A DNA stretch of 5,108 nucleotides from Planctomycetota bacterium (GTDB lineage Bacteria; Planctomycetota; Planctomycetia; Pirellulales; UBA1268), in NCBI GenBank assembly GCA_003669255.1, contig QWPO01000187.1, forward strand, positions 1 to 5,108. The letters run 5' to 3'. Below are positions 1 through 5,108 of the stretch, piece by piece. Positions within the stretch are counted from its first letter, which is position 1. The number at the start of each line of letters is the position of its first letter. A program made the position numbers and the translations under genes. The notes under the pieces are model-generated. The model did no database searches. It was not told where the DNA came from and saw only the letters and a program-made list of their open reading frames with translations.

Positions 1-189
1 ATCCACCCGGACAACTTCCTGCTCTCGCTGTTTGACGCCGCCCCCGGGCCGGTTTGTACGGCGGTCAAACGACAGCGGGCCGGGCTTCACAATCCACCGA
101 AGTCAGCCGGGGAGTTTTTGGCCACGCTCGAAAGCCAAGGGATTGTCCAGACGGTCACCCGACTCCGGCCGTTCACCGAAGTGTTGTGA
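1..189 (+). CDS. PIN-domain (VapC-like) ribonuclease, C-terminal part only
   Basis: Frame 1 is open from the first base to a TGA at 187-189 and gives 62 residues; the start lies outside the window. The piece begins IHPDNFLLSLFD and continues with a QRAGLHNPP segment, an EFLATLESQGI helix and a final TVTRLRPF helix. I recognise this as the C-terminal end of PIN-domain proteins, whose relatives typically read HPDDFL, then Q..L.NPP, then ELL..LE..GL, then a last helix. PIN proteins are metal-dependent RNases, often the toxin of a VapBC-type pair. An antitoxin would normally lie upstream, outside this window. Most catalytic acidic residues are also outside, so activity cannot be judged. The gene converges on the M20 remnant that begins 39 bases after its stop. 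The family call rests on motif memory and not on a search. Confidence 0.75.
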   Translation: MHPDNFLLSLFDAAPGPVCTAVKRQRAGLHNPPKSAGEFLATLESQGIVQTVTRLRPFTEVL

Positions 190-228
190 AGCGGGCGAAT
201 AGCAGAGGCATACGGAGGTGCCCCCCGC

Positions 229-355
229 TCACGCCATCGCAGCGACCAGCGCCGCAGCGGCGATCTCGACTTCACTGACGTCGATCCACTCATCTGTCGT
301 GTGGGCCTGGTCGATCGAGCCGGGGCCGAACACGACCGTCGGCACGCCGGCGGCC
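229..355. repeat. Left copy of 127-bp direct repeat (M20 gene 3' end)
   Basis: This segment aligns without gaps to 4958-5084 in the same orientation (offset 4729), with 118 of 127 bases identical by hand alignment. Positions 298-355 are perfect over 58 bases. The nine mismatches all lie between 229 and 297, the side toward the M20 stop codon. Identity ends abruptly after 355. Outside the stop-codon side, weak similarity continues to about 218. It is the putative left attachment-like junction of the insertion carrying the TIR-NACHT gene. Confidence 0.93.
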
Positions 356-357
356 TT
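229..357 (-). pseudogene. C-terminal remnant of an M20 (ArgE/DapE-type) peptidase gene
   Basis: On the minus strand this stretch encodes KAAGVPTVVFGPGS, then IDQAHTTDEWIDVSEVEIAAAA, then LVAAMA and a TGA (complement of 229-231). It contains the GPGS and AHT-DEW motifs of the M20 metallopeptidase C-terminus, where the His of AHT is a metal ligand in known family members. Going upstream in the gene, the frame hits a TAA at 358-360 immediately before the Lys codon, and homology to the right-hand copy stops dead between 355 and 356. It is therefore a headless fragment of about 42 codons and not a functional gene. It matches the C-terminus of the M20 gene at the right edge of the window and probably represents that gene's original 3' end, displaced by insertion of the intervening DNA. 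Confidence 0.8.
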
Positions 358-419
358 TTATCCGAGACTCTTGGCCAGGCACCGGCCGGGGCCAGCGAGC
401 GGAGGGAGGGCGTGACAAG

Positions 420-476
420 ATGATGAGAAGTCCCATACTGACACTTGACACCGAGCGAATCCGTTCGGCCGGGTGA
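420..476 (+). CDS. Possible 18-codon leader ORF
   Basis: An ATG-ATG pair at 420-425 opens a frame of 18 codons (MMRSPILTLDTERIRSAG) ending in TGA at 474-476. A purine-rich GGAGGGAGGG run at 401-410 sits nine bases ahead of the first ATG, a better Shine-Dalgarno match than the one before the TIR-NACHT gene. The peptide has no recognisable motif and no signal-peptide character. It could be a leader ORF in the transcript of the downstream gene, the stump of a gene cut by rearrangement, or chance. The ORF is short enough that chance cannot be excluded. Confidence 0.25.
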   Translation: MMRSPILTLDTERIRSAG

Positions 477-547
477 GTCGAGGCCGACTGGCTCTTGTCA
501 CCGCGACTCCATCGGCTGAAGGGGGCCGGGACCGGTCTGATTCTAGC

Positions 548-551
548 GAGG
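548..551 (+). promoter_or_regulatory. Ribosome-binding site selecting the ATG at 561
   Basis: GAGG at 548-551 ends nine bases before the ATG at 561. The same frame could be opened at a TTG at 495, but that would add 22 residues with no resemblance to a TIR N-terminus and has no comparable purine tract at the right distance. TIR homology begins about ten residues after the 561 ATG, which supports this start. Confidence 0.6.
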
Positions 552-560
552 ATCGGGTTG

Positions 561-3500
561 ATGAGCACTTCCGCTGCCGAACCGCGACGTTTCCGCGTGG
601 CACTCTCGTTCGCGGGTGAGTACCGGGACAGGGTCAAGCAGATTGCGGACAAACTCAAGCTGAAGTTGGGTGAGGATGCGGTTTTCTATGACGACGACCA
701 CAACCTCGAACTGGCCAAGCCAAACCTCGACACGGATCTCCCCAATCTGTACCGCACCCAATCGGATCACGTGCTCGTTTTTCTCTGCCCCGAGTACGGC
801 AAGAAAAAGTGGTGCCGACTCGAATGGAGGGCAATCAAAAACCTGATCGCAACGGACGATGAGGATCGCATCCGGTTCTTGAGCTTCGGCGATCCCGGCG
901 ATTTGAGTCATCTCGGGATTTACTCGGGAGACGGACGGTGGGACATCTCGAACGTAACCGCCGAAAAAGTCGCAGAAGATGTCCACCGGTATGTCACGGG
1001 TACATCCGAAACGACTCCGCTGGTCAAGCGGCTTGGCACAATTGTCATCCCAGCCGCGGAGATCATCGAGTACGTCACTCGGGTCCACAAGACGATCTCG
1101 CTCACCGTCGTCCCCAGTGGCCGTGATCAAGACGCCCGTCACCCGACCTTCCACGACTGGTGCATCGAAGGGAAAGTCGTGGCGACGTCCGACCTGCTAT
1201 CGGATCACGGCTCGTCACTCGACACCCCGAACCGGGCGATGACCGTCGACGAGATGGCCGCGGTCATCGGTGACTCACGAATCGGGCGCGCCGTCGTCGC
1301 CGGGGAGGCGGGGCAGGGGAAATCGTCATTCCTCCGCCAATTGGTGCGGCGGCTGGCCGATCCGGAATCGCGTTCCGCCGGGGTTCTTCCGCCGGTGCTG
1401 CCGGTCTTCGTGCCGCTCAACGATCTCGACTGGAAAGCCGACGGCGCGGCCGATGTCCGGAAAACGGTCACCGACTTCATCCGCGACCGATACGGACTCG
1501 ATCTCGCGCGACAGGGGACTTGGCCGTTCATCGTCTGGTTGTTCGACGGCATCGAGGAGATTCCGCCGGATGCCGCACTTGCGCTGTGCCACGAGTTTCT
1601 AGGACGGATGGACGACGCGGGCGTGATCGTCGCCGGTCGTCCGGGCGTCCTCGAGAGCCTCGCGATGCGCGGCGCACCACTGCCACTGGTCCGTGAACAT
1701 CGCACCGCCACGATCGATGGCTCCTACCGGGTCGTGCCCTGGACGGAGGCCGAGGGAAAGGCCTTCGTGGAGAAGTTCTTCGAAGGATCGGCCGACTCCG
1801 AGGCGCCGCGGGTGGCAGGAAGCCTCTTGGCGATGCTCCGAGCGCGTTACCGATTCGGCGGCGGCGTCGGGGAGGGCGATGCGTCGCTGCTTTCCGATCC
1901 ACTCATCACGTCGTATGCCTGCATCCGCAATGCATCGGTACGCCTGGAGCATGTCACCGTCGCCGGCTCCCCGGCGGCCTTCTTCCGCGATCTCGTCAAC
2001 ACGCTGCTGTCGCGACGGACCGCGGGCAGTGCCCCCACCGATGCGGACCTCCACCGCCGATGCCTGGGCGACATTGCCACCGAGATTCTCTTCCGAAAGG
2101 GTGGCACCCGTTCCGATGGGCTGCGCCTGACGTGGGCCGACGCCTGCGACGTGATGCAGGGAGCGCTCCGTCGCCACGCCCCGCAGCGACGATGGGCCGA
2201 ATCCGAGGCGGAGGGCCGTCTGACGACCCTCATCCAGGATGCCGCCGTCATCAAGGCGTGGTGGATCGCGTCCAGCGGTGGGAATCAGACGCATCCCGAC
2301 GGGATCACTTTCGGGGATGTCCGCGTGCTTGACGCCCTTGCTGCACTGGCCTGCGCGGAGGAAACCTTCTGGTCACAGATCCGGGCCGTCGAGGCGATGT
2401 CGGCCCGGCGACTGTTCTTTCTCGAGGTGCTCGCCGAGGCTTCGCGGCACCATTGGCCCCTCTTCGCGTACGTCTTTTACCGTTGGTTTCCGTCCGCCGA
2501 GCGGCCGGCCGGCCGGCCCTGGGCGATTCACCCGCTCCTTCCGATCCTCCTCCTCGTGTACCGCCCCCGCTTCGTGTGGAACCCCACCCAACCGATCCAC
2601 ACGATCGCCGGCCGCCAAGGACTGCTCGAGATCGCCGCGATCTACCGCGCCCGCGCGGCCCGCACGGGAAGTGACGCGCCCGGCTGGGCCCTGCCCCTCG
2701 ACCGCGCCTGTGCGCGAGACACGATCGAGTGGGCGAGTCGAGGCCAAGAGCTCTTCGTGTGGCCGCGATCGTACACCGACAAACCACCCCGATGGTACTA
2801 CGTGCCGGAGTCGATCGAGTGTGTCAAGGCGATCTGGGAGGCCAACCCGTTCGTCCTTTCGGAAGAAGACAGTCTGGACTGGTGGCGTTGGAACCAGGAC
2901 AGAAACGCCGCGATCGACGAACCACATTCAGGCGAACCCGATCTCTCGCTGGCCACTATCCTGAACTGGCTCAACCCGCGACGGTTACTCACTCGCGGTC
3001 TGGTGACATTCAATCGCCATGATCGGGGGTACCGTCTGCTCGGCACTCCATCGAAAAACCGTGACGAACTTGACTGCCACCGTGCCCCGGAGGATCGAAG
3101 CGATTACGACCATCGCGTCTGGAGGTTACGCGAGGTCTTGATCGAGAGCCTGCGAGGAAACGTCGCCGGCTTGCGCACCATTCTCGCCGGATCCCCATCC
3201 TGGATATCTCCTATCTGGCGGCCGGCCCGCTTCCCAAACCTCGGGACAGCTGCCCGCTCGATCAGCAATGTCGCCCTGTTCATAGCCTGCGTTAAGGTCC
3301 TCGCATCGATGGCGTCCCTCTATGACGCCGCGGAATTCACGACGCCATCAACACTGATGGCGGCGTTCGTTCGCTCGCCGTTACCGCTGCTCACCGCCGC
3401 GATCGCGATAAGGGTCTGCGGGAGCCTTTCTTTTCCTCCTCACGATGCTTTCGACGACCAATACGCCTATGAATCATCGACGATAGAACGCGCCCTCGAC

Positions 3501-4646
3501 ACCATGCAAGCCATCGGAGTGCCGAGATGGCGTCGATTTCCTTCGGCCCACGTGGATCCCGACACGGTCCTCGCCGATCTTCTACGGGTGAGCGACTCAT
3601 GGCGCGTCGCACACCGCGCGTGGACCTTTGTGATTAGAAATGTAGAAGACGGATTTGGCCCCCGAGTCGTTGATCAGTCGATCCGCGACTACGTCAAAGG
3701 AGACCATCCAGCGACGTACGCCCAACACGCGTTCCGCAACATGACGCACACGACGGCAGGTCTCCGAAATGCCTTCACTCTGCTTCGTGATATCGATGAT
3801 GGCAGCACCGATCCTCTTCGAGTAAATGTCTGGGAAGACATTCTGAGTCAGGCACACCGCCTCAATGAAGCAGAAATCGCCGCGCTTGCCGCAAGCAGAA
3901 TCGAGGACCTCACCGGTAAGCCGGCCCCCGAGACAACTTCTGGCAGCGAGATCGTGTCGGCCTGGGTGAAAGCTTCCTCTCCGAATGACTTGACTGATAA
4001 AGAAGCCGCGATGTGGATGGCGTATCAGGCATTCCAAGCGGGTGATTTCGACAGGTGCGCCGCGTTCTACGTTGGCAAAGCCCTTTCCAAATGGGACTTA
4101 AAAGAGGTTCTCGGCGTCGCCTTCTATACCGGCGTTCCCACAGCCCAACCGCAACCCTGGCTCGAGTCGTTTGCAACGTGGTCCCTGAAGCATGTCGTTG
4201 CCGAAGATCGATCGATGACCATCGTTCACGAACGTGACACGGAGTTGAGCGATGAGATCGTGCCCGTCGTGCTCCTGATCTGCGACCATCTCGGCGGTTC
4301 AGATCCTCCCGATTCCGTCATCGCTCTCTACGCGGCGGTGGTTAGGCAGCGGTCCCATGACCGAAGATACCATGTCGTCTGGCCGATCGTCCGGCGCCTC
4401 GACAAGAAGCATTGGACGCCCGATTCTTCGCTCGGACGGGCCTATCGACACGCCTTTTATCCGATCGATCCGGAGGTGAGAGCTTTCATGGATGTCGCCC
4501 TCCCGATCGACGTCCGTTCCCGGGTTTCCCCACTCTCCATCGTCTGGCGAATCACCGCGACCGTGGTCCCGTTGATCATCGGCTGGTTGGCTGCCGTGGC
4601 GATCGCTGGATTCTTCATCTTCTCGTTGGGTCGAGACCGTCAGTGA
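561..4646 (+). CDS. TIR-NACHT NLR-like immune protein with C-terminal membrane anchor
   Basis: The product has 1361 residues from the ATG at 561. Residues 11-145 form a TIR domain: it opens FRVALSFAGE (first strand, box 1), continues with VFYDDD and VLVFLCPEYG, and has WCRLEW with Glu88 at the position of the catalytic glutamate of NAD-cleaving TIRs. A linker leads to a NACHT/STAND ATPase at about 235-480: Walker A GEAGQGKS (248-255, Lys254), PVFVPLNDL (281-289), Walker B LFDGIEE (327-333), AGRPG (358-362, sensor-like Arg360) and VVPWTEAEGKAFVEKFF (391-407). Residues 500-1325 are mostly helical, rich in Trp and Arg, and belong to no family I recognise; one TPR-like hairpin may lie at 1149-1177. 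Residues 1331-1354 form a hydrophobic helix followed by GRDRQ, suggesting a tail anchor. By analogy with bacterial NACHT and Avs proteins, ligand sensing by the C-terminal part would trigger ATP-dependent oligomerisation and TIR destruction or conversion of NAD+, an abortive anti-phage response. Ligand and function are inferred. The gene stands alone, flanked by duplicated M20 gene ends. Confidence 0.9.
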   Translation: MSTSAAEPRRFRVALSFAGEYRDRVKQIADKLKLKLGEDAVFYDDDHNLELAKPNLDTDLPNLYRTQSDHVLVFLCPEYGKKKWCRLEWRAIKNLIATDDEDRIRFLSFGDPGDLSHLGIYSGDGRWDISNVTAEKVAEDVHRYVTGTSETTPLVKRLGTIVIPAAEIIEYVTRVHKTISLTVVPSGRDQDARHPTFHDWCIEGKVVATSDLLSDHGSSLDTPNRAMTVDEMAAVIGDSRIGRAVVAGEAGQGKSSFLRQLVRRLADPESRSAGVLPPVLPVFVPLNDLDWKADGAADVRKTVTDFIRDRYGLDLARQGTWPFIVWLFDGIEEIPPDAALALCHEFLGRMDDAGVIVAGRPGVLESLAMRGAPLPLVREHRTATIDGSYRVVPWTEAEGKAFVEKFFEGSADSEAPRVAGSLLAMLRARYRFGGGVGEGDASLLSDPLITSYACIRNASVRLEHVTVAGSPAAFFRDLVNTLLSRRTAGSAPTDADLHRRCLGDIATEILFRKGGTRSDGLRLTWADACDVMQGALRRHAPQRRWAESEAEGRLTTLIQDAAVIKAWWIASSGGNQTHPDGITFGDVRVLDALAALACAEETFWSQIRAVEAMSARRLFFLEVLAEASRHHWPLFAYVFYRWFPSAERPAGRPWAIHPLLPILLLVYRPRFVWNPTQPIHTIAGRQGLLEIAAIYRARAARTGSDAPGWALPLDRACARDTIEWASRGQELFVWPRSYTDKPPRWYYVPESIECVKAIWEANPFVLSEEDSLDWWRWNQDRNAAIDEPHSGEPDLSLATILNWLNPRRLLTRGLVTFNRHDRGYRLLGTPSKNRDELDCHRAPEDRSDYDHRVWRLREVLIESLRGNVAGLRTILAGSPSWISPIWRPARFPNLGTAARSISNVALFIACVKVLASMASLYDAAEFTTPSTLMAAFVRSPLPLLTAAIAIRVCGSLSFPPHDAFDDQYAYESSTIERALDTMQAIGVPRWRRFPSAHVDPDTVLADLLRVSDSWRVAHRAWTFVIRNVEDGFGPRVVDQSIRDYVKGDHPATYAQHAFRNMTHTTAGLRNAFTLLRDIDDGSTDPLRVNVWEDILSQAHRLNEAEIAALAASRIEDLTGKPAPETTSGSEIVSAWVKASSPNDLTDKEAAMWMAYQAFQAGDFDRCAAFYVGKALSKWDLKEVLGVAFYTGVPTAQPQPWLESFATWSLKHVVAEDRSMTIVHERDTELSDEIVPVVLLICDHLGGSDPPDSVIALYAAVVRQRSHDRRYHVVWPIVRRLDKKHWTPDSSLGRAYRHAFYPIDPEVRAFMDVALPIDVRSRVSPLSIVWRITATVVPLIIGWLAAVAIAGFFIFSLGRDRQ
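2503..2518. repeat. GGCC tetranucleotide tract (four units)
   Basis: Four consecutive GGCC units lie inside the TIR-NACHT gene and encode part of the ERPAGRPW segment near residues 647-654. A gain or loss of one unit would shift the frame and truncate the protein in the middle. With only four units in GC-rich DNA, chance is a sufficient explanation. Confidence 0.5.
4551..4622 (+). other. Predicted transmembrane helix at the TIR-NACHT C-terminus
   Basis: Codons 1331-1354 encode ITATVVPLIIGWLAAV followed by AIAGFFIF, a run of about 24 residues without a charge. Arg1330 lies before it and SLGRDRQ after it, leaving a tail of seven residues. This fits a single tail-anchor helix that would hold the sensor end at the membrane with TIR and NACHT in the cytoplasm. 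Hydrophobic stretches near residues 657-666, 901-920 and 939-950 are shorter or interrupted by polar residues and look more like buried helices. Confidence 0.75.
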
Positions 4647-4658
4647 GGGCTTCCCCCC

Positions 4659-4684
4659 AACCGAGCCTCGGTTACAGGCCGAGG
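4659..4684. terminator. Overlapping hairpins between convergent genes, possible terminator
   Basis: Thirteen bases past the TIR-NACHT stop is the perfect palindrome AACCGAGCCTCGGTT (4659-4673). Its right arm also pairs with a later segment: CCTCGG at 4666-4671 with CCGAGG at 4679-4684, loop of seven. The two hairpins are mutually exclusive. The position between opposing reading directions suits a bidirectional terminator, but no T-tract follows on either strand, so an intrinsic terminator of the standard type is not shown. Confidence 0.4.
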
Positions 4685-4685
4685 G

Positions 4686-4922
4686 TCAGCTCGGGCCGGC
4701 GACGATCTCGTCGATCAAGCGGCCCACGAAAAGCTCGTAAGGCACGTAGACGGTCCTGTCGGTGGCCTCGTCCCGCAGCGGTTTTGTCGGTGAGGAGCCC
4801 CGATCGACGTCCTTGTCGCACGGACCGGGCAGCCCTTCGCTGGACGGATCCGGAACACCCCGGCACGAGTCGTTGCCGGATCTCTCGACCTCGCGGGCGG
4901 TGGCGCGATCGTCTCGTGACAC
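4686..4922 (-). CDS. Doubtful 78-codon ORF, unknown product
   Basis: The minus strand is open from a possible GTG (complement of 4920-4922) to a TGA (complement of 4686-4688). The last third reads like genuine protein, with TVYVPYELFVGRLIDEIVAG forming a plausible strand-helix end, while the first two thirds are low-complexity, charged and without a hydrophobic core. There is no Shine-Dalgarno before the GTG, and the frame also stays open upstream through the M20 3' end in a different phase. It could be a small gene, the C-terminal stump of a decayed larger one, or a GC-rich accidental ORF. I do not recognise the family. Nothing else is apparent between 4647 and 4957 apart from the hairpins at its left end. 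Confidence 0.3.
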   Translation of the reverse strand: MSRDDRATAREVERSGNDSCRGVPDPSSEGLPGPCDKDVDRGSSPTKPLRDEATDRTVYVPYELFVGRLIDEIVAGPS

Positions 4923-4957
4923 ACAGGCTGGTCCGGGCCGCAGCTCGTGCCCCGCCC

Positions 4958-5084
4958 TCACGCCATCGCCGCGACCAGCGCCGCGGCGGCGATCTCGACT
5001 TCGGCAACGTCGATCCACTCATCACACGTGTGGGCCTGGTCGATCGAGCCGGGGCCGAACACGACCGTCGGCACGCCGGCGGCC
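4958..5084. repeat. Right copy of 127-bp direct repeat (M20 gene 3' end)
   Basis: Direct-repeat partner of 229-355. Positions 5027-5084 are identical to 298-355 over 58 bases, and the nine differences fall between 4958 and 5026. Here the homology continues without break into the M20 reading frame beyond 5084, which the left copy does not, so this copy sits at the junction that kept the body of the gene. Confidence 0.93.
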
Positions 5085-5108
5085 GCATAGACGCTCGCGT
5101 TGGTGCCG
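4958..5108 (-). CDS. M20 family (ArgE/DapE-type) metallopeptidase, C-terminal part only
   Basis: The gene enters from the right edge and ends at a TGA (complement of 4958-4960), leaving 49 visible residues: GTNASVYAAAGVPTVVFGPG, then SIDQAHTCDEWIDV, then AEVEIAAAALVAAMA. The GT-AS-YAAAG, VPTVVFGPGS and AHT-DEW motifs are those of the C-terminal catalytic domain of M20 deacylases such as acetylornithine deacetylase and succinyl-diaminopimelate desuccinylase. The His in AHT is a metal ligand in the family. The specific substrate cannot be told from this piece. The Cys in AHTCDEW replaces the residue that is Thr in the left-hand remnant. The C-terminal part probably derives from the inserted element if the 3'-end-replacement model is right. 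Confidence 0.82.
   Translation of the reverse strand, partial: GTNASVYAAAGVPTVVFGPGSIDQAHTCDEWIDVAEVEIAAAALVAAMA

Larger units (their letters stand above)
356..4957. mobile_element. Putative 4.6 kb defence-gene insertion bounded by direct repeats
   Basis: The interval lies exactly between two direct copies of the 3' end of an M20 peptidase gene. The outer DNA makes sense without it: a PIN gene on the plus strand would converge on an M20 gene on the minus strand with about 39 bases between their stops. The inner DNA holds one large immune-type gene plus short unassigned ORFs. The duplication pattern resembles 3'-end-targeting integrative elements, which carry a replacement gene end in their attachment site. 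No integrase, transposase, terminal inverted repeat or target-site signature of an insertion sequence is visible, so mobility would have to be in trans, by homologous recombination, or a relic. An alternative is partial loss of a tandemly duplicated M20 gene. Confidence 0.45.

Noticed and set aside
87..293. Minus-strand ORF of 68 codons across the PIN and M20 remnant region
   Set aside because: It is a different frame running antisense to the PIN coding end and out of frame with the M20 remnant; its residues are typical Arg/Ser-rich GC shadows.
445..450. TTGACA resembling a sigma-70 -35 box ahead of the immune gene
   Set aside because: No acceptable -10 hexamer lies 16-18 bases downstream (the region at 467-474 is GC-only or nearly so), so a promoter cannot be supported.
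495..560. N-terminal extension of the TIR-NACHT protein from a TTG at 495
   Set aside because: The added 22 residues have no TIR character, while the ATG at 561 has GAGG at a proper distance and begins just before the TIR fold.
543..1154. 203-codon antisense ORF opposite the TIR domain
   Set aside because: It is the complement of a clearly homologous TIR coding sequence and shows no motif of its own.
3258..3410. Two hydrophobic stretches (residues about 900-950) considered as extra transmembrane helices
   Set aside because: They contain Lys, Arg, Asp or Glu within or close to the run and sit in an otherwise soluble helical region; buried helices are more likely.
4672..5088. Minus-strand ORF of 138 codons at the right edge
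   Set aside because: It overlaps the M20 gene in the wrong frame and is rich in Arg, Pro and Ser as expected from GC-rich out-of-frame reading.
1..5108. CRISPR arrays, tRNA and rRNA genes
   Set aside because: No regularly spaced short repeats, no cloverleaf-type sequence and no conserved rRNA segment were seen on either strand.

Overview
The window is GC-rich bacterial DNA dominated by one very long gene. Codon use strongly favours G or C at third positions, and Shine-Dalgarno signals are modest. A high-GC lineage such as Planctomycetota would fit, but no marker in the window fixes the taxon, so that is inference only.

Left edge (1-189, + strand): the last 62 codons of a PIN-domain, VapC-like ribonuclease gene that begins outside the window. 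About 40 bases further on (229-357, - strand) lies a broken C-terminal remnant of an M20/ArgE-DapE-type metallopeptidase gene. A leader of roughly 200 bases (356-560) follows, containing a possible 18-codon ORF behind a purine-rich ribosome-binding sequence.

Centre (561-4646, + strand): a 1361-residue TIR-NACHT protein with a predicted membrane helix at its extreme C-terminus. Its layout is an N-terminal TIR effector, a central NACHT/STAND ATPase, a long mostly helical sensor-like region of unrecognised family, and a single transmembrane anchor. This is the architecture of bacterial NLR-like anti-phage immune proteins. No second gene is needed to complete the logic: sensor, oligomerising switch and NAD-directed effector are on one chain.

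Right flank (4647-5108): a gene-poor stretch with overlapping hairpins just past the stop, a doubtful 78-codon ORF on the minus strand, and at the window edge (4958-5108, - strand) the C-terminal 49 codons of an apparently genuine M20 peptidase gene.

The most notable structural feature is that the last 127 bases of this M20 gene occur twice, in the same orientation, on both sides of the TIR-NACHT gene (229-355 and 4958-5084, 118 of 127 identical, 58 consecutive bases perfect). The interior side is perfect. The nine differences sit toward the gene's 3' end and are confined to five codons. This is what is expected when an element integrates into the 3' end of a gene and supplies a replacement 3' end. 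The interval 356-4957 is therefore best read as a roughly 4.6 kb immune-gene insertion between a PIN toxin gene and a convergent M20 gene. No recombinase gene is visible inside it.
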